DNA from: Nymphaea colorata
Taxonomy: Eukaryota; Streptophyta; Magnoliopsida; Nymphaeales; Nymphaeaceae
Direction of reading: 5' to 3'
NCBI RefSeq assembly: GCF_008831285.2
Contig: NC_045142.1
Location: forward strand, 25,557,876 to 25,621,875
Length of the DNA: 64,000 nt
The position numbers were made by a program, and so were the translations under genes. Positions within the stretch are counted from its first letter, which is position 1. The number at the start of each line of letters is the position of its first letter. The notes below the pieces were generated by a model. That model ran no database searches, was not told the DNA's origin, and saw nothing but the letters and a program-made list of their open reading frames with translations. Shown in pieces: positions 49,074 to 61,626 of the stretch.

Positions 49074-49191
49074 CACACAAATGTTTAAACAAGTCTACAC
49101 ACTTGGGTAGGTTATAATTTTGACTTGTGTATATACTGCAAGGGAAAAAACAAACACAAATCACTCCTAGAGAACAAAGGGTCTCTTAGAA
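48687..49191. repeat. 253-bp tandem duplication with (TA)n tracts
   Basis: Two copies start at 48687 and 48940 (GTGACTGCTTGAGAGAAACA). Both contain AGATAACGTTGGTAAGTGTT, then a (TA)n tract (about 48773-48803 and 49026-49071), then CACACTTGGGTAGGTTATAA and AACACAAATCACTCCTA. Copies are highly similar outside the TA tracts, so the duplication is recent. Confidence 0.92.
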
Positions 49192-52100
49192 GTGACAGTA
49201 CAGCAAGCCATCAAAGTTGAACTCATTTTTTATCTGACAGGCATGAGAATACTCAGTTATGGGTGCAGCATATAATCCTTGTACCTTGGTTGTTTGTGTA
49301 TAATATGTGATCACGGAGGCATGCATAATATACATGTCTATATTAGTGAATCTAAGTATTTATGTGCTTAGGTATAAATCGATGTATGAAGTGTTGCATG
49401 TTGGAATCCAACATAGCTTGCCACCTATGATTTATGAGAAGTTTAACCCAGTTATGGTAGGTTCCTTGTATGTTTATGGCTCTTGATGAGAAACGGCTTT
49501 AATGGGGTATAGCAAGGTCGCATTAAAAGCCTAAGTTTTCTTGGAATTTTCATGAAATTCTAATGGTCGGTACTAGTGATAGAGATGTTAAATAAAAGTG
49601 TTCATCTAAAATAGAACACACTGTTTTGAATGAAAAGAACATTGTCTATCTATTTAGATTTTATATGGCAAAATCTAAATCATATTATGCCACTGAAGTA
49701 TTCTTTCACACCATGTAAGTAAAGAGTTGTGATTGAGAATTTGTATGAATGCATGAATGAAAGCTTGAAATGCAAAATTAGAGAGTCACGTTCACAAGGA
49801 CTGGCCATGAACTAGATATGACTGCACAATGGACTCTCCAGGAGAGTCCCAACGTAAACACTCATTGGAAAGTCTCTATTTGGTTGTAGGATCATATTTG
49901 TTTCTGATAACATAGTAACTAGACCTAACAACTGTGATTCTTTTTATGAATGTGCTGATGTAATAATGTTGAACTGATTCTAAACTGGTCTGAGTAATCA
50001 AAGCTTTATACAGTAAGATTCACCTTATGAACCATACTTTACATTGGACAGCTTCAGAAGATGAAAATAGAAAGAAGAATAAGGAAGATGAACCATTTAG
50101 ACTTGAAGCAAAAATTGTTAGTTCAGTTTTACTCCTAAAGCAATGAAGAGTAACGAAACCTTAAAACAAAACAGAAATTTGTTTAAGTCACATCATGATT
50201 TCATGAAAAGGCTTGTAGCTTTGATTGAAATGTAAATCAATGTATAGAAAAATCAAAACTGATCAGAAAAAAAGTTGAAGTAGAAGACTGAGGAGCATAT
50301 GAAATTTGCAAACCTTGAGAGTCGGGAACTATATATATATACACACACAATGAATGTTAGGGGTGTTGGAGTGGAATGGATATGTACATCTAGAAACCGC
50401 TATTTTGTGATGTCATACGTGAATGTTGCTATCTCATGGTTGACGAACTTGTCTTTCAAGTCCCTAAAAGTTTCTCCTGCCATAATGAACAAATGGCTTT
50501 ACAATATGATGATATCTATGCTTGTTGATTTTACCAATTCCTATAAATTGTCTTATATTGCTACACTTACTACCTCTCTTCTTTCATATGTGACTTCTTC
50601 AATTGTTGGTATGGCAGAAATTCTTAATAACCCAACAGTCCTAAAAATAACATAATAAGCTTGTTAGCATAAGTTTTTGAGGGTGTATTCAAATGCTATC
50701 CTCCATAGACAGTTTAGTTCATCACACAAGGAATTGATACTGGGCGTAATGGTTGGATTGAAAGCAGGGTTATAGAGAGGAGACCAGATTAAGCATTTAT
50801 CCAACCAATAAAATAAAGAGTATAAATTTCTGTTCTCTATAAGAAAATTCCTAGTTCAATGGTAGATCCCAACGTGAGTCATTTTCAAACATGTTAGGTA
50901 AAAGTAGTAAGTAAATGTCTGCTTTCATATTCTGGTGACTCAGTCATGTCAGGTATAGTAAGTTGGATAGGTTTATCTTAATACAATCTCATTCTTCATT
51001 TGAAATCAAAACATCTAGATAAATGAACTTGTGAGATTAAAGATGGAAAGGCCCTAGATGGATATATAAATAAGAGTGTGGTTGTGATAACATTGTTAAC
51101 AACAAATGTTGAAAATAACAGATTGAGGGTATGAACATATATAAATACATAGATATATGTATATATATATATATATGTATGCATATATATAGGGTTGTAA
51201 GTAAGTGTTAAACACCTAACTACAAGGGTGAGAGTATGCTCACCACAAGTACTTGCACGTCAATTCACAGATAAAGAATATTGCATAATTATCTTTTTAA
51301 ATATCTTATTTAATAGATGACTTCTATAACTTTTGACCCTAGTGTCCTTGTAAGAATAGTCTTGGGCCAAGCACCCAAGATATTGGCCTATGATTGTTAT
51401 CAGAGCTTAAGAGGTAATGGAAGATCATAAAAGTTGAGGAATAATAAGAAAATACCAACCATGCCTCAACAATGACATACCGGAGTGTGAGTTAGGTCCA
51501 ATGGTTGGTCTTGTCCCAAGAGGTAGAGGTATGTCCACGATTACTATGGTTGTGCATCCTTTGCCTGCACTAGATTGCCTGCAGTGTATTGGGTGGCACA
51601 AGGGTCTAAGCTTATGTTATGTTGTTTTTGTTTGGCGAGCAAGGCGTCTCCTGGTCCTTCAAATCGTTGCCTAAATGGGTCTTGCATCTACTCGGGTGAT
51701 GCTGGTGGTGTGACCCTGCTGCTGGAGCGGCGATCTGAGATATCTCAAGAGGCTTCACTATAGTCAAATGAATCTTACCCTTCTTTCTATCCCTACATGT
51801 AGTTCTTGAAAGGTCGTGGGCTACTGGATTGACATCCTCAGTCTTTGTGATGAATTAGCATTGACAATCTTGACATTGCATCGTGTCTGAGCTTTGTGGA
51901 TGTATTAGTTGTTTGAGTCTAAGTGTATAGGATCAAAATGGGTCTCACGTACAGTGTTTGATGTTTTATTGGTGTTTGGTTTGATTTTGTTTAGGTCATT
52001 ACTCAAGTTTGCTTTGGTAGAGTAAGACTATATGTTTGCTCTTGTTATTTATTAAAAAAATTGACGCCAAAAACTTGTGTCGTGACATCTCCCGTCCACC

Positions 52101-52959
52101 TTTTAGGCTTTTAGCTAGATTTTTTGGCCATTTTATCAATATCAATATCAATATCATTCTATTTTGGAGAGGATATCGGCCGATGGCCTTGCCAATCCCA
52201 TCCATATCAATATTTCTATCGGCTGACCGGTACCGCTCTGATAAGTGATACCAATATTTATAATACTGGTTGATCCATCAATGTTTTCTCAATGAAATTA
52301 TTAAAATGAAAAAAAAAAAAAGAGTTGATAAACTAATGTTCAACATGCTTCTATAGCAACTAAAAAATGAACGTCTCTTATGCTTTCAAAATTTTTATAG
52401 TATAAAAATCAATAATTTCTTTAAAAACAACTTCAACAAAGACATAGTCTATGTTGAATTATTATTTGTAAACACATCAGAATTTTGATATGTTGCTTGA
52501 AGTATTTTCTTACAATAATTTTATAGCTCTAGTTCTTGTACCTGACTTAAGTATTTTCTTATAATGGAAAAAATACACACACTGAATGAAATTTAAAGAT
52601 TGCATGGGCATGCATAACACAATAAAAAGGAAAAATAGAGGGAAAACCAAAGCAAGTTAGGGATCTATGTATAGATTCAACAATTAAGCAATAAGTACAA
52701 CTTGAGGTTCAGATCTTAAACTCATCCAAGTGGGCAAATGCCATTTTGTATGAAGGAACCGACATATGGTCCTATACTTGCTCGACACGTGGTCAAATGC
52801 AGGGACAAAGTTGAGGGGGGCAGATTATGGTTTTAAAATTTTAACAGGAGCCTAAATATAACTTTTCAAAATTTTTGTTTAGAGTAAATAGATGAGCTTT
52901 TATAATTTAGATGTAAAATTTGAGGAAAGCCATGGCCCCTTCTGCGCCCGTTCCGTCCC
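49192..52959. other. Long interval without a recognisable gene
   Basis: The longest frame (50299-50655 plus, 118 codons) resembles nothing I know and lacks gene context. Other notable content: TA-rich microsatellites near 51145-51190, and the phrase ATCAATATCAATATCAATAT at 52137-52156. I see no RNA gene. Confidence 0.45.
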
Positions 52960-53270
52960 TGTTCAAATGTTCACAACCTGAACTTGAATCCAACTTTAAA
53001 CTGAATCCAAGCTGTATGTTAACAACCTACTTTCAAAATGTATGAATATTGGATATAAGATATTCATTTAAAACTAATTGAATTCAAGCCTAATCCAAAT
53101 CCTTCTTTGAATCTAACCGGATATTATTTAAATGAGAACTTGAATCCACATCCAGTCGAATGTCTTTTGTTAATCCAATCCAATTTCTTGCTCGATCGAA
53201 TGTAAGACCTTTTTCTCTATCCTAGTTTTTGTTGAATATCGAATTCAAATTGAATATTGACATCACTAAA
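52960..53270. repeat. Dispersed repeat family R2, inverted copy
   Basis: TTTCAAAATGTATGAATATT and the GAATCCAA-rich stretch are the reverse complement of parts of 47880-48350. Confidence 0.5.
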
Positions 53271-54154
53271 CGTGGCCTGAAGTATATTCATAGTCGGCAG
53301 GTATTGCGCTAATCAATGTTAGGAACAACACCTGCCGACATGTAAACGGTTTATATTTTTTCTTTCTCTTTTAAAATTAATTTATCAGAAGAACGAAAAC
53401 TTGGGCGATAAACATATACGGGGTTGATACAGAGATTTACAAGACTACTGCTCATCAAGAATAGGTATACCCAACATGATCCAGATCCACATCTTATTTG
53501 TTTTTTTTTTTTTTTTTTAAAGAAAGAACATTGCTTGAATCCTTTGGAATCTCATCGAGGGGCATTTCTTAGCACCCAACTAAGCCACTATCGGGTAAAA
53601 ATTTAATGCGGGATCCAAGTGATCAGGAAAGCACAGAACTGGTTTAATAAAGATTTGACACTTAAGTGCAGCTGGATCTATCTTTACATAAATGGCATAT
53701 TTATATATTAGTACCACATGGACATTTTAGTTATTTACATGGTTCTGCTTGTCTCTAATTAACAGATATAATTTAAAGTAGTAAAGAATTTATGCCCCTA
53801 TCACTATGTCCAACCTGTCGGAAAGTTCCCGAGGGTGACACATGGTTTTTTTGCGTAATTTCTACTAGCACATGTTTGCTCTATCATACTTTTTATTATT
53901 CAAAAATTCAACTCCTTGTCCGAAAATGATCAAAGTTCATTCGGATGCATAAATTCTTATATCAAAGTCTGCATTTGACAAAAATTCAATTTTGTAGAAA
54001 GGGAAATGTAATCTCCAATCTATAAATATATCCAGCAAGTCAGTTTCGGTGCTAACTCAGTGAGACAAAGAGAGATTATTTCAAGTTGTAGGAAAGCTCA
54101 TATATATATATATATAGCTTCCATTATTGAGACGAGTCAAGGAGAATTGAGGAA
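53271..54154. other. Spacer, no gene seen
   Basis: AT-rich, with a poly-T tract near 53500. The phrase GAAAGGGAAATGTAATC near 53999 recurs near 54417, along with GAGACAAAG(G)AGAGAT(T/G) and AGCTTCCAT. This gives a direct repeat spaced about 420 bp that brackets repeat R1 copy 4. Confidence 0.5.
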
Positions 54155-54345
54155 ATTAATAAAAAAGTGTTCTTTTAGTCTTTTTAATTTTCAGTTTCTT
54201 TCTTTTAGTAACTAGAAGCTGTTTTGTTATTCATCGTACTGGGCGCACGAAGTGTGAGCTGGCGAGAAGCTGACAAGATCGGTCGCCGAATTGCAGAGAA
54301 AGAAAGAGAGGATTATTGATTACCGCTGCCGCCTCCTCTTTTTTC
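54155..54345 (-). repeat. Dispersed repeat family R1, copy 4 (inverted)
   Basis: The reverse complement of copies 2 and 3: plus-strand TTTTCAGTTTCTTTCTTTTAGTAAC and GCAGAGAAAGAAAGAGAGGA match them inverted. It lies between the two ~420-bp-spaced direct repeats. Confidence 0.72.
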
Positions 54346-54922
54346 TTCCTGGCCTCACCTTCTTCTTTCCCCTTGTCACTGTTTCTTCTAAATTGCCAAA
54401 AACTCAAAAATATGGAAAGGGAAATGTAATGCGCAATTAGGCCTTCTCTAATGTATAACTATCCACCAAGTCAGTTTGGGTGTTTAACTCTTTCTTATTG
54501 TGAGACAAAGGAGAGATGGTTTCAAATTGTAGGAGAGCTCATATATGTAGCTTCCATGTGCACAGTGTCTACTAGTTGATAGAATAAGCAAGGCTCCAAA
54601 GGTTTTGTTAGGCATACCATGGAACGCCGCTGCTAACAGTAGTTAAAATCATGGAATGATGTATTTCTTAACTATGAAAATGTCAAAGAGGAACTAATCA
54701 GTAATGATGAGGCAAAGATGAGTACATGAATTGCCTCATTAGTCAGGGCCATCAATAGTAAGAATATTATTTAAGAAATATGGCAAATAGTGACTGAAGA
54801 GGAGGGAATAACAGGAAATGAATTGATATTCCAATTCCATGCACTCTTCCGATAACTCTCATGTATTTACAGGTGATGAGTCTTAGTCTCAGAGAAAGCA
54901 ATCTTCCCAAATGATTGAGCAA
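54346..54922 (-). other. Downstream region of TNL-C
   Basis: It holds the right-hand direct repeat (from about 54417) and the probable 3' UTR of TNL-C. No gene. Confidence 0.5.
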
Positions 54923-57900
54923 CTAATTAAGAAAGTCATACCAAGTAGTTAAACTGACAAGGGGCTCAGATTCCAAACCGATCATTGTTTTTTCCTCAGC
55001 AACGATTGCTTCAGTAGCAGCCGATGTATCTAGTGGAAAGGAACGACTCGTAGAAGCTTCTGATCTTGTCCTTGTATCATATTGAGTGAAGTCATCAGGG
55101 AAAATGTGCCTCAACCACGATTGGCCTTTCCTGCCTTCACATGGAGGAAACACGACTAGTTTGATCTCCCTTTCCTGACTGCCGTCCACCCAAATTGACA
55201 ACTCTCGTTTCACGTAGTCTGGATCATCTTGGATGCTGCTGCGGTGGAATCTCCTGTACTCATTAGCCTGTTGAGAATAGTGGGTGATGCCATCCGGGAT
55301 TTCACAAAATCTGCCTTCCCCAATCTCATCATCACCTTCAACCTTTTGGTTGCCTTCACCTCCTACGACCAATACCTCTAGACATTTCATCTCCCACAGA
55401 GGCAGGCGACCTCGCAGTCTATCACATCCTCTGATATACAACCATTTGAGAGACTCAAGCAGCGGAAAAGAATCAGGAAGCACTTCAATGCTACTATATC
55501 TGAGATTAAGCAACCACAATCTTTTCAAGTTGCCGATAGAATTAGGCAACAACGTTAGGGATGTACAGGAAACTAATGCTAGCATCTCAAGTTTGGTCAA
55601 GTTTCCAACGGAATTGGGCAATGTCAACAGAGATGTACAACCATGCAATTCTAAGGCTCCAAGTCTGGTCAGATAACCAATGGACTCGGGAAGGCACGTC
55701 AGCTGTTTGCACTCATGTAAACGTAGTATCCTCAAACTCTGAAGACATCCTATGGTATCAGGAAGCCTTTGGATGTCGATCTCACATAATTGAAGCATGG
55801 GCGTGGCAGTAAGGACTTCTGCGTTAGGGTCAAGGTGTTGGCCCAGTTGCTTGCTCAATGTGGCCCAACTTGCAGCCCTTTGTTCCCGATCAAAGTCTTC
55901 AGGGAAAATGAGCCTAAGCCATTGCCACTTCTTTAAACCTGCGAAGCAAACATATTCCCACACTCGGATAACCCTCTCCTGGTGATCCCCCGTTGTAATT
56001 GACAACTCCCATAGATCTAACATATCATCAGGAGTATCACCACATCCCATGAAACGAATTCTCCTGAACTGTTGAAGTTGTTCAGAATATCCACTCATCT
56101 CTACCATGTCATCCGGCACTTCTTCATCGACTTCCTCTCCTTCCATGTCATATCCAACTTCAACCTCCAATATCTCCAACCCTTCCAAGTCCAATAAAGG
56201 TAAGCCGCCACTCAGCTTAACGCAAGCGTTTATGTTCAAAAAACAGAGGCCACAGAGAGACTTCATGGTACTAGGAAACTCCTTAATGCCAGATCGTCCG
56301 AGTGAAAGAGAATACAAATTTGTCATGCCCCCAATGGAGTCGGGCAACGCCGTAAGAGACTCGCAACCCCATAAAGATAGGAACGCGAGCCTAGTCAAAC
56401 ATCCAAAAGAAATAGGCAGACACTTGAGCTTTTTACAATCAGACAGATAGAGTTGCTTTAGATTCGGCAAATGCACTATAGATTCGTCGAGCTCTTCCAT
56501 GTCACTGTAAGATAAATCAATCACGCGTACGCAATGTAAATTAGGTGTTCCAGTACTCAATGTTCCTCCCAGATCGGGTGACCAGTCTTCGCTTTGGTAT
56601 TGACGGTCGACGAAGTCATTAGGGAAAATGAGACTCAACCACTCTCGTCCAGTGTGTCCTTGGAAATTCAACTCCAACAAAAAGATCACCCTTCTCTGAT
56701 CCCCCACCGTAATTGATATGAACCACAAGTCTGCCAGCTCTATAGTGCAAAGATAATCGATCGTCCTACACTCTTGAGTATGGGGAGACTTGGCACTCAT
56801 CTGCACTAGGTTAGCTACACCCTGGCCACAAACTTCAAGAATAGAACCCACTGTCAATCTTTCAAGACTTTTCAGTTCCCATAATGGTAGCACAGTTTCC
56901 AACTTATCGCAGTGTGAAATATTCAAATGGGTCAAACTTTCGAGAAACTGTATGCAATTAGGGAGCTCTTCAATCGGAACATATGCAAGAACAAGCTCTC
57001 TCAGTTTCCTCAGATCCCCAATAGAACTTGGCAGTACCCTTAGAGTGTCACAATGACTCAAGTTTAGCTCCTCAAGTCTGGTTAAACTTCTGATTGACTC
57101 AGGAAGGCATTTCAGCATTTTGCAGTCCTCCAAATTAAGGATCTTCAAGTTCTGCAGGAAACCAATGGATTCAGGAAGCAGTTCGATGTTTGAACCAGAC
57201 AGGTCCAGCTCACATAGTTTGGTCAGGTTACTGATAGCGTTGGGCAACTCTCTTAGTTCTCCACCCACTTGTAATTTCTCGAGATTTGTTAATTTTTCCA
57301 CCGACTGATCAGGAATATTCTTTTCCAACATGTTCTGGCATAGCCTAAGCTCGCTTAAGTTTTTCAGGTTTCCTACAAAATCAAGCAATGCTCTTAATTG
57401 ACTCGCTTCTTCAAGAATCTGGCCCTCAACTTCTCCTGAAGCTGTGGCAACAGTTGGTAGCATTTGTAGCTTCTCGCAACCATTTAGGGACAATATCTCT
57501 AGCTTGTGGAGTGACCTTATTGAATGAGGAAGTGCATCGATCTTAGTGCCATGAAGGTACAACTCAATTAACTTCTCTAATTTTCCAATTTCATTTGGCA
57601 GCTCCCTTATAAGTTGGCACCCTGAAATATTAAGGTAAACCAAATGCTTAAGAAGGCAAATGGAATCGGGAATCGACACCAACTTGGAGCAGTTCTGAAG
57701 GTATAGCTTCTCTAGCTTCAAGGAACAAGAAAAATCAGGAAGCTTCACAAGTTCTTTGCATTCACTAAGGTCAAGCGACTTCAGATTAGTGAAAACCTGC
57801 CAATCAAAGCATGATTTCTTTTCATAAGAAAGAAATTCTCCATCAAAAACACAAACTAACATACAGTACTACTATACATGACTCTGAAGACGAACCTTTT

Positions 57901-59821
57901 TCTTTGACATGTAGCTATCACTCCAGACTTGAATAATGTTGCTCCTTGACAAGTCTAAGAATCCAATCTTTTGGATGTTGAAATTGTCAGGTAGCATTTT
58001 CATGGAGCAATACTTCCATTCTAATGATCTCAAACTGATGGCCATCTTGCTGAAGTCACCCATGAGGTGGATGTCATTTAAGTGAAGAAGCCTTAGATTC
58101 GACATATTAGTGAATGCTTCCACGTCCAAATTTTCTTCTTCTCGTTCAGGAACCTTTCGACAAACTATGCCTTCAATTTCAGGAGTCCCCTGATGATGGA
58201 TTTCATTAAAATTTGTCAAACTAATAGTTCGTGCAAGTTTAATTAACCATAGGAGAATTACAAGTACATACAAAGAGATTGGCTCATTCTCTTACCGCGT
58301 GTCCATCCAATACATCCCACACTTGCTGTTGGTCCCATAGCCTGCTACGAGAGGAAATATTTCTTCCCATGTCTCGTAACAAATCATGCATACGTAGCTT
58401 CCCATGGTCATCCACCTCAAGAAGGCATTTTTGCGAAAGGGCATCGATTGTTAACTCTGGGGCTTTGAAGTCACACCCTTTTAATATGTCAATAATGTGC
58501 TCTTTTTTCTCATCAATGAAGAAACAAGCAACGTCCAAAAATATGTTCTTTTCTTCCTGGTCAAGCCCATCATAGCTTATTCTTAGGCACCCGTCGATAT
58601 CATTATATGCAAGACCCCTCAACTTTGTTACCACTTCCTGCCATATTCTTTTATTGTTCTTTCCAATCAACGATGAGCCAAGCACCTCGAGTGCTAGCGG
58701 AAGTCCCCCTGCAGCTCCGGCAACTTGCTCAGATATCTCCGCGTATTCCTCAGTGGGTTTTTCATTGTTGAAAGCATGCCAACTGAACAGCCGTAGTGAA
58801 TCTCTGTAATTCAATTCATGTACTTCATGTTTTCTCTCTACTCGATGTGCATCCAGCACATGCAGATCTCTAGTGGTGATGAGAATCCGTGTTCCTTCAC
58901 CAAACCAGTCGCATCCTCCAGCTAATGCTTTCAGTTGATTCCTATGGTCAACATCATCAAGAATAGCAAGCAATCTTGTGTGACGGAATCTCATTCTGAT
59001 CTGAGCCATCCCCTCACTAGAGTTGTATATATCTAAGGTTCCATGTTTAAATGCCTTGGAAATGAATTGTTGCTGCAATTTGGCCAGCCCATCTTTCTTC
59101 ACTCCGTCCCTGATGCCTTCTATGTAGATGGCTTTATCAAACCTGTCCTGGAGTCTGTTATGTATTTCCTTTGCGAGTGTTGTCTTGCCCACGCCTCCCA
59201 TCCCATAAATCCCAACCATTTTAACGCCTCCTTCCTCAATACTTAGCAATTTCATTACTTCTTCAACCCGGGAGTCCATTCCCACAGGATGGTCTGCCAC
59301 ATGCAACATTACGTTATCACTGTGCCCACCTACTCTTTTCACAATTTCTTGTATCACTTGTGCTTCTTTCTTACTTGATCTGTCAAATATAAATAAGAAG
59401 AAATGGAGGCATAAATGTCATTCTGAACAATCAAATTTCCCTTTTCTTTTCTTCTAAATTACGAAAACAACTAAATAAAATGCAAGTACTCAATAAGAGA
59501 TCTGTACCTTCGGCAAAAGTAAAGCAAATAACTTTTGATAAAGGGTACTTCAATCTCTTATTTGTCTATTGCTACGGAAGTTGGACATAATTACTAGTTA
59601 GTGGATTCTACTAGAGACCAAATTCAATTGGTAACTAACTAGTTAATCTCAACCGATTGAAATATCCAGTTTTGATCACTCGGGGGCTATCTAGCCATTA
59701 CCATTTTTTGCTTAATTAATTTGACTTAAATTTGGATTCAAACGATACCAGGCGAACCACATGAGGTGAATCGTTCTTATATCCAAGGCACCTTCATAAG
59801 TTGTGTCTGATGGCGATGAAG

Positions 59822-59855
<34 letters not shown>

Positions 59856-61419
59856 AAATGCATACCCTGGGCCTGGGCCTCCATGGCTCTCAAACCATGG
59901 AGTACCATGGGAGAGGGTTTCTCTATGTCTCTCTCATCATGACCTCCCGTCATGGACCCCGAGCCCCTTTTGGGTATAGGACCTACAGACTTCAGAATTC
60001 TCACGATCTAATATCTGTGGATCACATGAAATCGGAGGCCATTAATCCAATACCAAATCCTCAATTGGCAGACAAAGACAAGGAGAAACATCAAAACAGG
60101 GAGAAATATCAAAAAAGAACTAAAACACATCTAATCACATTAAGTCAGATTGAAAAGTCTGATCAAAAGGCAAGACAAATTTTTGCCCAAAATCTCTCAA
60201 AATTCACATACGCCGCTGGTGGTTTCAGGGGTTTAGGTCTACTTTTCCGACCAAAAACCAATGGTTTCTACCAGTTTTTGGTTCAATTGAATGCCGAGGA
60301 TCCTAGAGAATCTTTTAAACTAGTGAAAGCACATAAAACCTCAAGAGTCCAAGGAAAACCCAAGAGAAATCACTCGCTTTTCATAGATATAGTAGGCAAG
60401 GTAAAAACAGGAAAAAACCACTTTTGATCCATCAAACCCACATCTAGATCTGATTTTTATCTTGTAAAACAATCGCTTCCCCCTTTTAGATACGTTTAGC
60501 AATTAAATCACTGTAAGAAATCGTGATTTTAAGGTTAAAATATCTGACTTTTAGGCTGAAAAATGAACGCCCAGAAGAAGCACTGTTCATTGTCTTTCTT
60601 CTTGTTTTTTGGCAGATTCCGGTGACGTCCGGCCTTCTCCATCTGAACTAATAGAGAAGGAGAGAAAGAGAGATCAAGCTCGACCCTTGGTTTCAGTAGA
60701 GAGGGAAGAGAGGAGCGAGGGAGAACGCACGGTTCGACCCCTTGCTTTCATTTTTTTTGTTTTTCTTTTTCGCTCTTCGTCAAAACAAGTTTAAAACAGG
60801 TAATCTGCTTCCATCCGCCCAAGACATATTTCCACCATGATCATGACCGTTCATTCAACCCAAATCGAGCAGCCCAAATGGTCTTACTCTTGTCTGGCAA
60901 ATACCGGAGAGAGAAAGAAGAGACTTACTGACGATTAAGAAGAAAACCTTTAAGCTGACCAACTTTGCTCATTGCTTGTCTCCATTCGTCAACATCTCTA
61001 GAACACTTTTGATGAGTGGAGAAAGCCATTTCGAAAGGGCCACTCTGATGGCTCACGTTGGAAGGCTCAACGTAGAAGAAGACGGGGATGATCTCCTTCT
61101 TGAGTCGAAACATCGCTGCCAATTCCATCAAGCACGCCTTAGAATCAGCATATCGGCTCGACAGGATGACCACACAATACCTTGAATTTGCAATTGCTTC
61201 CAGAAGCCTTCCATCGATTTCCTGACCAGCCTCGATATCCTCTTCATCTATAAAGGTTTTAAATATTCCTGCATCTTTTAGAGAATTGTAGAGGTTCCAC
61301 GTGAACCCTTGGCGGGTGTCTACTCCCCTGAAACTCAGGAAAACTTGATATTTGAAAGAGCCAAAAGAAAGGAAGGAGCTCGAGGATGGAACCAATGTTG
61401 AAATCGAAGAAGCAGCCAT
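54923..61419 (-). CDS. TNL-C: intact TIR-NBS-LRR receptor with three LRR/post-LRR modules
   Basis: Intracellular immune receptor of the TNL class, expected to sense a pathogen effector and signal through TIR NADase activity. Exons (minus strand): TIR 61419-60929, NB-ARC 59379-58296, linker 58189-57896, LRR 57796-54923. The sum is 4,743 bp, 1,580 aa, open throughout with GT-AG introns in phase. TIR (1-164): FLSFRGVDTRQGF and CLMELAAM, catalytic glutamate at about 99. NB-ARC: GMGGVGKTT 223-231, ILDDVD 303-308, GTRILITTRD 326-335, GLPLAL 389-394, MHD 494-496. From residue 624 come three modules, each an LRR block closed by LPLWE(L/M)K.LE.L or a variant, then a post-LRR domain (about 959-1019, 1189-1260 and 1459-1526) with an ..ECRRIRY-like start and a WL..IFP(E/D/N)DF end. 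It is the only TNL here that joins without a lesion. TNL-A and TNL-B have one module. Confidence 0.9.
59801..60060 (-). repeat. GC-richer insert in the TNL-C TIR-NBS intron, shared with TNL-A
   Basis: The intron (59380-60928) contains a (CT)n tract at about 59822-59852. It also has a block with GGGTATAGGACCTACAGA and GGATCACATGAAATC that matches, inverted, 27960-28170 in the TNL-A intron. The neighbouring AAACTGGATATTTCAATCGG phrase (complement near 59665) is also shared. This suggests common descent of the two introns, or the same element in both. Confidence 0.65.
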
Positions 61420-61600
61420 AGCAGATCCCCTCGTTAGAACAGATCAATTTCAAAAAAGATGTTTCTGTAGGATAAGGAAGAGGCGACATAAATAGCTTGT
61501 GGAGAATAGCAGAGGGATTTTCAGGTCAATGAGGGAAAAGGAACCATGTGGCTCTCTCTCTCTTTTTCGCCTCTTACATCAGTGATGCTATGCACGATAA
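61420..61600 (-). promoter_or_regulatory. TNL-C upstream region and leader
   Basis: On the minus strand the leader carries GAAACATCTTTTTTGAAATT just before the ATG, matching the AACATCTTCTTTAAAAT core before the other TIR exons. The promoter is short before the TIR scrap begins near 61627. Confidence 0.55.
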
Positions 61601-61626
61601 ATCATAAAAAAAAATAAAACAGGGAA

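Noticed and set aside
50299-50655. 118-codon plus-strand frame
   Set aside because: No recognisable motif, low-complexity start in a TA tract, no neighbouring gene structure.
52130-52260. Repeated ATCAATATCAATATC, considered as iteron-like or binding-site array
   Set aside because: Only a few short copies in AT-rich DNA, best explained as simple-sequence slippage.
59801-60427. 208-codon plus-strand frame inside the TNL-C intron
   Set aside because: It starts in a (CT)n tract, resembles no family and lies within a spliced intron of an intact gene on the other strand.
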